Origin: Nocardioides aromaticivorans
Lineage (GTDB): Bacteria; Actinomycetota; Actinomycetes; Propionibacteriales; Nocardioidaceae
Direction of reading: 5' to 3'
DNA length: 64,000 nucleotides
Assembly (NCBI RefSeq): GCF_013408525.1
Contig: NZ_JACBZM010000001.1
Span: forward strand, 3,162,001 to 3,226,000
Shown here: in pieces, positions 7,359 to 14,583 of the stretch
Numbering within the stretch: position 1 is the stretch's first letter
How the letters are laid out: the number at the start of each line of letters is the position of its first letter
Position numbers and translations under genes: made by a program
The notes under the pieces: model-generated
What the model was told of the DNA's origin: nothing
The model's database searches: none
What the model saw: the letters and a program-made list of their open reading frames with translations, nothing else

Positions 7359-8693
7359 TCACTGGGTGGATGCGGACAGGGAGTCGAGCTGGCTGGTGAG
7401 CCATGTCGACTGGCTGTTGAGCTGGGAGAGGGCGGTCTCGAGGGCGGTGTACTGCCGCTCGAGGGTCTGGCGTCGCAGCTCGAGGCGGTCGTCCCACCGC
7501 TCGATGCTGGCGTTGAGCCGGGTGATCGTGGAGGTGTGGGTGGTGATCGCGGCGGTCACCGTGCCGTCGTACTTGTCGCTGGCGGCCTCGGCGACCTTCT
7601 GGACCCGGGCGGCGAAGCCGGTGGGTCCGGTGAACGCGGCGGCGGTGGCCACGGGGTCGGCGGCGTACGACTCGGCGAACTTCTTCGGGTCGAAGGTGAC
7701 CTTGCCGTAGCGGTCGACCTGGATGCCGTACTTGGCCATCGAGGTGCCGTCCGGCGGGTAGATCGTGTCCTGCAGGGCACCCGCGACGCGGCGCAGGGTG
7801 CTGTCGCCGGCGAGGGTTCCCCTCGCCTCCGGCGTGTTGGAGGTCAGCGTGCCGATCTGGGTGAGGACCGCGTTGAGCTGGTCGACGAAGCCCTTGGCCG
7901 CGGCCGACTGGCCGTCGGCGTCGCGGGCGACCGTCAGGTCGGCGGTCCCGGTGGCGCTCGCGCCGAGCGTGATCGTCACCCCCGGTACGACGTCGGCGAA
8001 GGTGTTGCTCGTCGAGGTGGCCGTGATCCCGCCGATCGAGATGCTGGCGTCGCGGCCGGCCCGCACCGTGGTGCCGCCGAGGAGCGCGGCGCCGGTGCTG
8101 TCGGTGAGCTCGAAGTCCTGGCTCGCTCCCGTGGCGGTGGACTCCACCAGCAGGCGGTACTGGTCGACCCCGCCACTGCTCCCGGTCCGCACGAGCGTGG
8201 CCCGGACGCCGGCGTCGGCGGCGTTGATCGCCCCGGCCAGCTCCTCGAGGGTGCCGTTGGCGGTGTCGACCTGGAGGTCGGCCTCGCCGGACCGCTTGAG
8301 CACGACGCTCGTCGTCGCGCCGGTGACCACTTCGGTCTTCGCGTGGGCATCGGTGAACGCGACCTGGTGGGTCAGCGCGGTCTGGCCCACGGTGACCGTG
8401 AACGCCCCCGGCGTCGCCGCGGACGTCGCGGTGACGGCGACACCGGTGTTGCTCGAGGTCGCCTTGAGGGTGGACCACGTGCCGGTCGTCGGGACCGCCA
8501 TGTCCTTGCCCGCCGTGGCGAGGGCCTGCAGCGCGGTGTTGAGCTTCTGGAGGGCGGTGACCTTGCCCTGCTCCGTGGTGACCTGCGTCTTCAACTTCGT
8601 CTGCGACGCAGCCTCGAGCGTCATCAGCTGGTTGATGATGCTCGCGGTGTCGAGTCCGCTGGCGAGTCCGCCGATGCTGCTCGTGCCGGCCAT
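7359..8693 (-). CDS. fliD: Flagellar filament cap protein FliD
   Basis: FliD (444 aa) caps the filament and helps fold flagellin at the tip. Residues 1-60 contain the FliD N-terminal motif ISGLASGLDTASIINQLM-like (here SIGGLASGLDTASII). The middle is Ala/Thr/Val-rich variable surface domain. The C-terminal 180 residues carry the FliD_C pattern ending in SQLNSQSTWLTSQLDSLS. The ATG at 8693 has an AGGAGGA-type site just upstream. It is the first gene of a fliD-fliS-fliT-like unit, separated from flagellin by a terminator. Confidence 0.94.
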   Translation of the reverse strand: MAGTSSIGGLASGLDTASIINQLMTLEAASQTKLKTQVTTEQGKVTALQKLNTALQALATAGKDMAVPTTGTWSTLKATSSNTGVAVTATSAATPGAFTVTVGQTALTHQVAFTDAHAKTEVVTGATTSVVLKRSGEADLQVDTANGTLEELAGAINAADAGVRATLVRTGSSGGVDQYRLLVESTATGASQDFELTDSTGAALLGGTTVRAGRDASISIGGITATSTSNTFADVVPGVTITLGASATGTADLTVARDADGQSAAAKGFVDQLNAVLTQIGTLTSNTPEARGTLAGDSTLRRVAGALQDTIYPPDGTSMAKYGIQVDRYGKVTFDPKKFAESYAADPVATAAAFTGPTGFAARVQKVAEAASDKYDGTVTAAITTHTSTITRLNASIERWDDRLELRRQTLERQYTALETALSQLNSQSTWLTSQLDSLSASTQ

Positions 8694-8755
8694 GGGGTCC
8701 TCCTGGGTGGCGGGTGGGGGAGCACGTGCGGGCGCTGGTCAGTCCAGGCAATGGC

Positions 8756-8791
8756 AAGTGCCGGTGGGGCCGGTCGGCCCCACCGGCACTT
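8756..8791 (-). terminator. Terminator hairpin downstream of flagellin
   Basis: The perfect 16-bp stem has arms 8756-8771 and 8776-8791 (AAGTGCCGGTGGGGCC and its complement) with a 4-nt loop. It starts 24 nt after the flagellin stop and precedes fliD, so it should insulate the abundant fliC transcript. Confidence 0.8.
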
Positions 8792-8814
8792 GTGGGTTCA
8801 GCTGGTGGTGCGGA

Positions 8815-9615
8815 TCAGCCGCGGAGCAGCTGGAGCACGCCGTTGGGGGCCGAGTTGGCCTGGGCGAGCATGGCCGTGCCGGCCTGGCTGAGGATCTGCG
8901 AGCGGGTGAGGCTCATCATCTCCTGGGCCATGTCGGTGTCGCGGATGCGCGACTCGGAGGCCGACAGGTTCTCGATCGCGACGTTGACGTTGTTGATCGT
9001 GTGCTCGAACCGGTTCTGCACCGCACCGAGCTCGGCACGCTGGGTGGAGACCTCGGTGATCGCGGCCTGCAGCGTGTTGCTGTCGGTGATGTCGACGGCG
9101 GCGACCGCGGCACCGGCGGTGAAGTCGGCCAGCGCGGTGGCCGAGATCGCGATGGTGTCGGTGTTGTCGTAGCCGACCTGGAAGGTGAGCGCAGCGCCGG
9201 CGAAGAGGTCGACACCGTTGAACTTGGTGTTGTCCTTGATCCGGGTGATCTCCGTGTTCAGCGCGTCGAACTCCGCCTGCAGGGCCGCCTGCGACTCGGT
9301 GTTCTGGGTGCCGTTGTTGTACTGCACGGAGAGGTCGTTCATGCGCTGCAGCATGGAGTGGACCTCGGTGAGCGCACCTTCGGCGGTCTGTGCGACCGAG
9401 ACGCCGTCCTGGGCGTTGCGGACCGCGACCTTCAGGCCGCCGACCTGCGAGCGCAGGCCCTCGGAGATGGCCAGACCGGCGGCGTCGTCGGCGGCCCGGT
9501 TGATCCGGAAGCCCGACGACAGCTTCTCCATCGACTTCGAGAGCTGGTTCTGCGTGACCGACAGGTTGCGGTACGAGTTCGTGGCCTCGATGTTCTGGTT
9601 GATGCGAAGACCCAT
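8815..9615 (-). CDS. fliC: Flagellin
   Basis: This 266-aa flagellin is short: the D0/D1 helices are complete, but the exposed central domain (about residues 145-175) is minimal. The N-terminus MGLRINQNIEATNSYRNL and SSGFRINRAADDAAGLAIS, and the C-terminus with NLSASESRIRDTDMA and ILSQAGTAMLAQANS, are canonical. The start has a strong AGGAGGG site that sits inside a small hairpin (see the regulatory feature). A FliA-type promoter lies about 75 nt upstream. Assembly depends on FliS, FliD and the fliW-csrA genes encoded nearby. Confidence 0.97.
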   Translation of the reverse strand: MGLRINQNIEATNSYRNLSVTQNQLSKSMEKLSSGFRINRAADDAAGLAISEGLRSQVGGLKVAVRNAQDGVSVAQTAEGALTEVHSMLQRMNDLSVQYNNGTQNTESQAALQAEFDALNTEITRIKDNTKFNGVDLFAGAALTFQVGYDNTDTIAISATALADFTAGAAVAAVDITDSNTLQAAITEVSTQRAELGAVQNRFEHTINNVNVAIENLSASESRIRDTDMAQEMMSLTRSQILSQAGTAMLAQANSAPNGVLQLLRG

Positions 9616-9620
9616 GATGT

Positions 9621-9650
9621 TTCCCTCCTGGAATCAGGTCGTCCTGTGGT
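9621..9650 (-). promoter_or_regulatory. Candidate CsrA-binding leader of flagellin mRNA
   Basis: On the mRNA strand the ribosome binding site is embedded in TTCC-AGGAG-GGAA (9621-9633), a 4-bp stem with GGA in the loop. A second motif, CACAGGAC, lies 16 nt upstream (9642-9647 core ACAGGA). CsrA dimers bind ACAGGA-like GGA motifs in loops, and one covering the Shine-Dalgarno sequence blocks translation. csrA and its antagonist fliW lie 4 kb away. Confidence 0.6.
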
Positions 9651-9686
9651 TCTCGGGTGACCGTCCGTGGTCTCCCGTCGGGGTGG

Positions 9687-9713
9687 TGATCGGTACGCCG
9701 ACCCCGGGCTTGA
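9687..9713 (-). promoter_or_regulatory. Candidate FliA-type promoter of flagellin
   Basis: The minus strand reads TCAA, 15 nt, then ACCGATCA, against the consensus TAAA-N15-GCCGATAA (9 of 12 positions). It implies a leader of about 65 nt that contains both GGA motifs. The fliA gene is immediately upstream in the same orientation. Confidence 0.5.
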
Positions 9714-9730
9714 GAGGTTTTCGGGGGAAG

Positions 9731-9766
9731 TTCGTCGAGGAGGTTGCGCAGCAACCGTCACGAGAC
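9731..9766. repeat. Dispersed 36-bp palindromic repeat, copy A (diverged ends)
   Basis: The core GTCGAGGAGGTTGCGCAGC is followed by AACCGTCACGAGAC. The inner part GGTTGC-GCA-GCAACC is a stem-loop. It lies in the short space between the end of fliA and the flagellin promoter. Other copies are at 14317, 15446, 33452 and, partial, 52375. Confidence 0.8.
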
Positions 9767-9786
9767 GCCTCGCCCCGGTGCAGCTG

Positions 9787-10632
9787 CTAGCCGACGGCGT
9801 CGAGCGGCGTGACGACGCCGCGGCGTACACCGTCGGCGTGCCGGGCCGCGACGGCCGCGAAGTACGACTCCCGGCGGCGCTGGGCCACGCCGCCGGCCTT
9901 GCCGGCGGGCTTGAGCAGCGCCGGCTCGAGGGCGTGGTTGAGCGCGTCGCGCAGCAGGGTGAGCGCCTCGGCGCGCATCTGCGAGATGCGGGAGTCGGTG
10001 ACGCCGAGCTCGGCGGCGATGTCGGCCATCGGCCGCTCGGCGAAGAAGTAGTCCTGGACGACGATCCGCAGCCGCTCGGGCAGCTCCTCGATCGCCTCGC
10101 GCAGGTAGGTCAGCCGCTCGGCATGCTCGACCAGGTCCTCCGGGGACGGGGCACGGGTGGGGACCAGCTCCTCGATCGGGGTCGTCGCCGACCCCTGCAG
10201 CGACAGGACCTGGGCGCGGGACACGTCGTCGTCGTTGGCGGCGACCTCGTCGGGCGTCATCCCGGCGGCCTGCGCGACCTCCGCGACGGTCGGCGTGCGG
10301 CCGAGCACGTTGGCGAGCTGGCTGCGGGTCTCGGCGAGGTCGCGGGCCCGGCGCCGGACGGACCGGGAGGCCCAGTCGACCGAGCGGAGCTCGTCGAGCA
10401 GCGCGCCGCGGATGCGGGTGGCGGCGTACCGGTCGAACGGGACGCCACGCTCGGGGTCGAAGGCCCGGGCGGCGAGGACGAGGGCGGTCAGCCCGGCCGA
10501 GGTGAGGTCGTCGCGACTCACGTGCGACGGCACCCTGCCCATCGTCTCGCGGACGATGTGGCCGACCAGGGGCATGTGGGTGGTGATCAGCTCGTCCGTC
10601 TCGGCGGCGACGGTGCCCTCGTACTCGTTCAC
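9787..10632 (-). CDS. fliA: Flagellar/FliA-WhiG family sigma factor
   Basis: This 281-aa alternative sigma factor directs late flagellar transcription. Region 2 has SAGLTALVLAARAFDPERGVPFDRYA and RIRGALLDELRS. Region 3 has TPTVAEVAQAAGM. Region 4.2 has MADIAAELGVTDSRISQMRAEAL. The order and RIRGALLDELR motif are of the FliA/WhiG group. The GTG at 10632 (VNEYEGTVAAETDEL) is the preferred start, but its ribosome binding site is poorly spaced, and a TTG at 10704 would add 24 residues. It is transcribed toward flagellin and lies divergent from flgN. Confidence 0.9.
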   Translation of the reverse strand: MNEYEGTVAAETDELITTHMPLVGHIVRETMGRVPSHVSRDDLTSAGLTALVLAARAFDPERGVPFDRYAATRIRGALLDELRSVDWASRSVRRRARDLAETRSQLANVLGRTPTVAEVAQAAGMTPDEVAANDDDVSRAQVLSLQGSATTPIEELVPTRAPSPEDLVEHAERLTYLREAIEELPERLRIVVQDYFFAERPMADIAAELGVTDSRISQMRAEALTLLRDALNHALEPALLKPAGKAGGVAQRRRESYFAAVAARHADGVRRGVVTPLDAVG

Positions 10633-10706
10633 GTCCCTGAGATTCCGGCAACGGTCCGGCGTGTCGCACGCGAATTCGATGCGAGTGACCGCTCGGTGGG
10701 GCAATA

Positions 10707-10737
10707 CGGGACCGAGGTCCCGGAACCGTGTGGTTCC
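10707..10737. promoter_or_regulatory. Two adjacent inverted repeats upstream of fliA and flgN
   Basis: CGGGACC-GA-GGTCCCG (10707-10722) is followed directly by GGAACC-GTGT-GGTTCC (10722-10737). They lie in the divergent control region, just upstream of the TTG that could start fliA. They may be operators for a dimeric regulator or a leader hairpin of fliA. Confidence 0.5.
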
Positions 10738-10857
10738 TTGTGGGGTGGGGGTGCAGGGACATCCGGCCGAAACTGCTCAGGTCGCTTCCGTCGTGATCGA
10801 TGGGGGTGCTACAGACACCCCGCATCTCGGGGGCGGAGCAGAGAGGCCGGACGATCG

Positions 10858-11337
10858 ATGGACAGGCTGTCGCAGATCCTGTGGCGTGAGCGCGAGCTGC
10901 TCGAGACACTCGCCTACAAGCTCGAGGTCGAGCGGATGGTGCTCGCCTCCGGCAAGACCCGCTGGCTGGTCAACGTCACGCGGGAGATCGAGGAGGTCCT
11001 GGAGGACCTCCGCGCCACCGAGGTGCTGCGGGCGACCGCCGCCGACGAGGCCGCCGAGGCCCTCGGGCTGACGCCCAACCCGTCGCTCGGCGCGCTGTCC
11101 GAGGCCGCCCCCGACCCGTGGGCCGGCATCCTGCGCGACCACCGCGACGCGATGGTCGCCCTGGCCCGTGAGATCGCCGAGACGTCCGAGGACGCCAAGG
11201 GCCTGATCACGGCCGGCTACCGCTCGGCCCGCGAGACCCTGCTCGCCCTGGGGGGTACGACGACCGCGAGCTACACCCCGTCGGGCGACGCCGTGCTGAC
11301 CCCGGCCGCCACCCGGCTCGTCGACCGGAGCCTGTGA
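10858..11337 (+). CDS. flgN: Flagellar hook-associated-protein chaperone, FlgN family
   Basis: This 159-aa helical protein belongs to the FlgN family, which chaperones FlgK and FlgL in the cytoplasm before export. The N-terminus LSQILWRERELLETLAYKLEVERMVLASG is the typical FlgN coiled helix, followed by REIEEVLEDLRATEVLR. It is the first gene of flgN-flgK-flgL-fliW, and its stop overlaps the flgK start (TGATG). Its direct neighbours are its expected clients. Confidence 0.85.
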   Translation: MDRLSQILWRERELLETLAYKLEVERMVLASGKTRWLVNVTREIEEVLEDLRATEVLRATAADEAAEALGLTPNPSLGALSEAAPDPWAGILRDHRDAMVALAREIAETSEDAKGLITAGYRSARETLLALGGTTTASYTPSGDAVLTPAATRLVDRSL

Positions 11338-12740
11338 TGGCGGGCTCCTTCGGCGCGATCACCTCCGCGAGCGCGGCGCTGCGCTTCCAGCAGGTCGCCC
11401 TCGACGTCGCCGGCAGCAACATCTCCAACGCCAGCACCGACGGCTACGTCCGCCGTCGCGTGGTCGGCGAGAGCATCAGCACCAACGTCCCCGCGATGTG
11501 GTCGCGCTCCGACAACTTCGGCGGCACCGTCGGCGTCGGCGAGGTCCGCCGCATGGTCGACCCGCTGCTCGACATCCGCGTGCGCCGCGAGCACGGCTCG
11601 CTGTCCTACCTCGAGACGCAGCAGACGATCCTCGCGCGCGTCGAGGAGGGCATCGGCGAGCCCGGCGACAACGGCGTGTACGCCGCCATCCTCGACTTCC
11701 GCAACGCCTGGCAGGACCTCTCGACCAACCCCGGCGGCGACGCCGCGCGGCAGCAGGTGCTCGGCAGCGCCGAGACGCTCGCGCAGGCGCTGCGGATCCA
11801 GGTCGCCAACGTCGCCGGCGAGGAGGCCGACCAGCGGGTCCACCTCAACAACGTCGTCGACGAGGTCAACACCGCGGCCGCCGGCATCGCCGAGCTCAAC
11901 CACAACATCCTCGTCACCGAGCAGAACGGCACCGACGCGGGCACCCTGCGCGACCAGCGCGACCAGCTCGCGCTGCGGCTGGCCGAGCTCGCCGGCGCGG
12001 TCACGACCGTCCGCGCGGACGGCCAGTTCGACGTCACCGTCGGCGGCGAGGCCCTCGTCACCGGCAAGGAGGCGGGCAGCTTCGTGGTCGCCTCCGGCGT
12101 GACGCCGGCCGGCGACGCGGACGGGGCGCCGATCACCTTCCGGATCGACGCGAGCTGGGGGAGCACGGTGCTCCCGACCGGCGCGGCCGGTCCCGGCGGC
12201 GAGCTGGGCGGGATCACCCAGGTGCTCACGACCACCCTGCCGTCGTACCGGGCAGGGCTGGACGCGATCGCCGCCGACCTCGCCGCGGCCGTCAACACCC
12301 AGCACGCGCTCGGGTACGACGCCGCCGGCGCCGCGGGCGGGACGTTCTTCTCCTACGACCCGCTCGTCGGCGCGGCCAGCCTGCAGGTCGCGATCACCGA
12401 CCCGGCCCTCGTCGCCGCGTCGTCGGTGACCGGGGCAGGGCGCGACGGCGTCAACGCCGACGCGCTGAGCCGGGCCGGCGACGCCGCCGACGCCTACCAG
12501 CGCCTGGTCAACGGCTTCGGCACCGCGGTCGCCTCGCTCCAGCGGCAGACCGCCAACCAGACGGCGCTCACCGGGTCGCTCGACGACGCGTGGGAGCAGC
12601 AGGCCGGCGTGAACCTCGACGAGGAGACGGTGAACATGATGACCGCACAGCGGTCCTACGAGGCGGCCGCGCGGCTGCTGACCACGCTGGACGAGGTCCT
12701 CGACACCCTGATCAACCGGACCGGGCTGGTGGGTCGCTGA
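11337..12740 (+). CDS. flgK: Flagellar hook-associated protein 1, FlgK
   Basis: FlgK (467 aa) joins hook and filament. The N-terminus has the rod/hook motif SNISNASTDGYVRR and the C-terminus has VNLDEETVNMMTAQRSYEAAARLLTTLDEVLDTLINRTG. The ATG at 11337 has GGAG 6 nt upstream; a GTG immediately before it (11334) is an alternative. It overlaps flgN and ends in a TGATG overlap with flgL. The length is shorter than enteric FlgK but normal for actinobacteria. Confidence 0.95.
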   Translation: MAGSFGAITSASAALRFQQVALDVAGSNISNASTDGYVRRRVVGESISTNVPAMWSRSDNFGGTVGVGEVRRMVDPLLDIRVRREHGSLSYLETQQTILARVEEGIGEPGDNGVYAAILDFRNAWQDLSTNPGGDAARQQVLGSAETLAQALRIQVANVAGEEADQRVHLNNVVDEVNTAAAGIAELNHNILVTEQNGTDAGTLRDQRDQLALRLAELAGAVTTVRADGQFDVTVGGEALVTGKEAGSFVVASGVTPAGDADGAPITFRIDASWGSTVLPTGAAGPGGELGGITQVLTTTLPSYRAGLDAIAADLAAAVNTQHALGYDAAGAAGGTFFSYDPLVGAASLQVAITDPALVAASSVTGAGRDGVNADALSRAGDAADAYQRLVNGFGTAVASLQRQTANQTALTGSLDDAWEQQAGVNLDEETVNMMTAQRSYEAAARLLTTLDEVLDTLINRTGLVGR

Positions 12741-13630
12741 TGAGCATCGGACGCGTCACCCAGCGGATGCTGACCGAGGGCTCGCTCGACAACCTGCAGC
12801 GCGGCCTCGGCCGGCTGGCGAAGGTCCAGGAGCAGCTCTCCACCGGCCGCATCATCAACCGGCCCTCCGACAACCCCACCGGGACCACCGCGTCGATGCG
12901 GCTGCGCAGCTCGCTGGCCGACCAGGCGCAGTACTCCCGCAACGCCCAGGACGGCCTCGGCTGGCTGACCCAGGTCGACTCCGCGCTCGACTCCGTGACC
13001 ACCACGGTCAAGCGGGCCCGCGACCTCGCCCTGCAGGGCGCGAACGCGTCGGCGTCCGGGCCGGTCGCGCGCGAGGCGCTGGCCGTCGAGGTCGAGGGGA
13101 TCCGCGACGAGCTGGTCTCCCGGGCGAACACGAAGTACCTCGACAGCCCGGTGTTCGGCGGCGTCACCGCCGGGACGGCGGCGTACGACGCCGCGGGCAA
13201 CTACGTCGGCACGCTCGGCGACGTCAACCGGCGCATCGCCGACGGGGTCGTGGTCAAGGTCGACGTCGACGGGCCGACGGTCTTCGGCGACGGCGCGACG
13301 TCGGTGTTCGCCGAGCTGGACGCGCTGGCGACGGCGTTGCGCGCCGGCGACAAGGCGGGGATCAGCGCCTCGATCAACACGCTCAACTCCCGCATCGACA
13401 CCGTGACCAGCGCCCGGACCGCCGCCGGCACCCGCTTCCAGCGGCTGGAGCAGGCCGACCAGATCGCCTCCGACGCCGGGATCTCGCTGAAGAACCAGCT
13501 GAGCACGATCGAGAACGCGGACCTCGCCGAGACCACCGTCGAGCTCAAGCTGCAGGAGGTTGCCTACCAGGCCGCCCTCGGCGCCACCTCCCGTGTCATG
13601 CAGCCGAGCCTCCTCGACTTCCTGCGCTGA
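12740..13630 (+). CDS. flgL: Flagellar hook-associated protein 3, FlgL
   Basis: FlgL (296 aa) is the second hook-filament junction protein and is flagellin-like. It has the N-terminal RVTQRMLTEGSLDNLQRGL and LSTGRIINRPSDNPTG motifs. The C-terminus AQLSTIENADLAETTVELKLQEVAYQAAL-like pattern (ENADLAETTVELKLQE) ends in SLLDFLR. Its start overlaps the flgK stop and fliW follows 14 nt downstream. Confidence 0.95.
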   Translation: MSIGRVTQRMLTEGSLDNLQRGLGRLAKVQEQLSTGRIINRPSDNPTGTTASMRLRSSLADQAQYSRNAQDGLGWLTQVDSALDSVTTTVKRARDLALQGANASASGPVAREALAVEVEGIRDELVSRANTKYLDSPVFGGVTAGTAAYDAAGNYVGTLGDVNRRIADGVVVKVDVDGPTVFGDGATSVFAELDALATALRAGDKAGISASINTLNSRIDTVTSARTAAGTRFQRLEQADQIASDAGISLKNQLSTIENADLAETTVELKLQEVAYQAALGATSRVMQPSLLDFLR

Positions 13631-13644
13631 GGGGACTTGCCACA

Positions 13645-14043
13645 ATGACCCGCATGGACATCCCCGTCATCGAGCTCGCGCACCCCATGCCCGGCTTCCC
13701 CGACGACGCCCGCTTCGCGCTGGTGCGCCTGGACGACGACGGCGTGCTGCACGGCTTCCGATCCCTGGACAGCGACGACCTGCAGTTCGTCGTCGTACCG
13801 CCGGCGCCGTTCTTCCCCGACTACACGCCCGAGATCGGCGACGAGGTCGTGACCGAGCTCGGCATCGCACCGGAGGACGCGAGCGACGTCCTGGTCCTCC
13901 TCGTCGTCCGGGCCGGCGCCTCGCTCGCCGACACGACGGTCAACCTGCGCGCCCCGCTCGTGGTCAACCCGGCCACCCGCCGCGCCAGCCAGGTGATCCT
14001 CGAGGACGCGGACCTGCCGCTTGCCGCCCCGCTCGTCGCCTGA
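13645..14043 (+). CDS. fliW: Flagellar assembly factor FliW
   Basis: FliW (132 aa) binds flagellin and CsrA competitively, so that free FliW sequesters CsrA when cytosolic flagellin has been exported. Visible family features are the PMPGFPDDARFALV opening, FVVVPPAPFFPDY in the middle, and the LRAPLVVNPATRRASQVIL segment near the C-terminus. The ATG at 13645 has GGGGA 8 nt upstream; the ATG at 13654 is possible. The fliW-csrA pair is the standard arrangement of this switch. Confidence 0.95.
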   Translation: MTRMDIPVIELAHPMPGFPDDARFALVRLDDDGVLHGFRSLDSDDLQFVVVPPAPFFPDYTPEIGDEVVTELGIAPEDASDVLVLLVVRAGASLADTTVNLRAPLVVNPATRRASQVILEDADLPLAAPLVA

Positions 14044-14048
14044 CCCGA

Positions 14049-14054
14049 TAGCCT
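14049..14054 (+). promoter_or_regulatory. Likely -10 element of csrA (leaderless)
   Basis: TAGCCT ends 6 nt before the csrA GTG, and there is no ribosome binding site. The geometry implies transcription starts at the start codon. csrA may therefore be transcribed separately from fliW and lack a leader for CsrA self-binding. Confidence 0.5.
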
Positions 14055-14060
14055 CTATCC

Positions 14061-14306
14061 GTGCTGGTTCTCTCCCGTCGCGTCGGCGAAAGCGTCGTCA
14101 TCGGTGAGGGCACGCCCGACGCCGTGACCGTCACCGTGCTCGAGGTCCGCGGCGACGTCGTCCGGATCGGCATCGACGCGCCCCGCTCGGTCGCCGTCCA
14201 CCGCGCCGAGCTCCTCGCCGAGCTCGCCGACGCCAACGCCGAGGCGGCCTCGCCCCCCGCCGACGCCGTCGCCTCCCTCACCGAGGCGCTCCGCTCCCGC
14301 CAGTAG
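14061..14306 (+). CDS. csrA: Carbon storage regulator CsrA, RNA-binding translational repressor
   Basis: CsrA (81 aa) is a dimeric beta-strand protein that binds GGA motifs in mRNA leaders. The N-terminus [16 protein letters not shown] and the core [18 protein letters not shown] are diagnostic, with the RNA-contacting Arg in APRSVAVHR. The C-terminal 25 residues are an Ala-rich extension. It begins with GTG 17 nt after fliW and without a visible ribosome binding site. FliW should antagonise it, and the flagellin leader is its expected target. Confidence 0.96.
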   Translation: MLVLSRRVGESVVIGEGTPDAVTVTVLEVRGDVVRIGIDAPRSVAVHRAELLAELADANAEAASPPADAVASLTEALRSRQ

Positions 14307-14316
14307 CCACCCCCGC

Positions 14317-14352
14317 TGGTCGAGGAGGTCGCGCAGCGACCGTCACGAGACC
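14317..14352. repeat. Dispersed 36-bp palindromic repeat, copy B
   Basis: The sequence begins TGGTCGAGGAGGTCGCGCAG and ends CGACCGTCACGAGACC. It is the exact reverse complement of copy C at 15446-15481, so the two form a 36-bp perfect inverted pair 1.1 kb apart. It lies 10 nt after the csrA stop and upstream of the HNH gene. Confidence 0.9.
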
Positions 14353-14583
14353 TCTGGCTCCGGTGCACCCGCTGTGCCCTTCGGTTGGGTAGGTGATCGG
14401 GTCTTCAAGCGCAGCGACGAGGAGGCTGGGTCGGGGCTGGGTTCCGGCGGTCGGGTGCGGTCCGGCAGCTCGTGATCACTCGTCGCACCACTAGCTCTTC
14501 ACATGCGCCGGATGGAGTTTCCCCTGTCCACAGGCGGGTTTCCGTCGCTTCGTTGTGTCGGAGGTCGATGCAAGAATCCAGTC

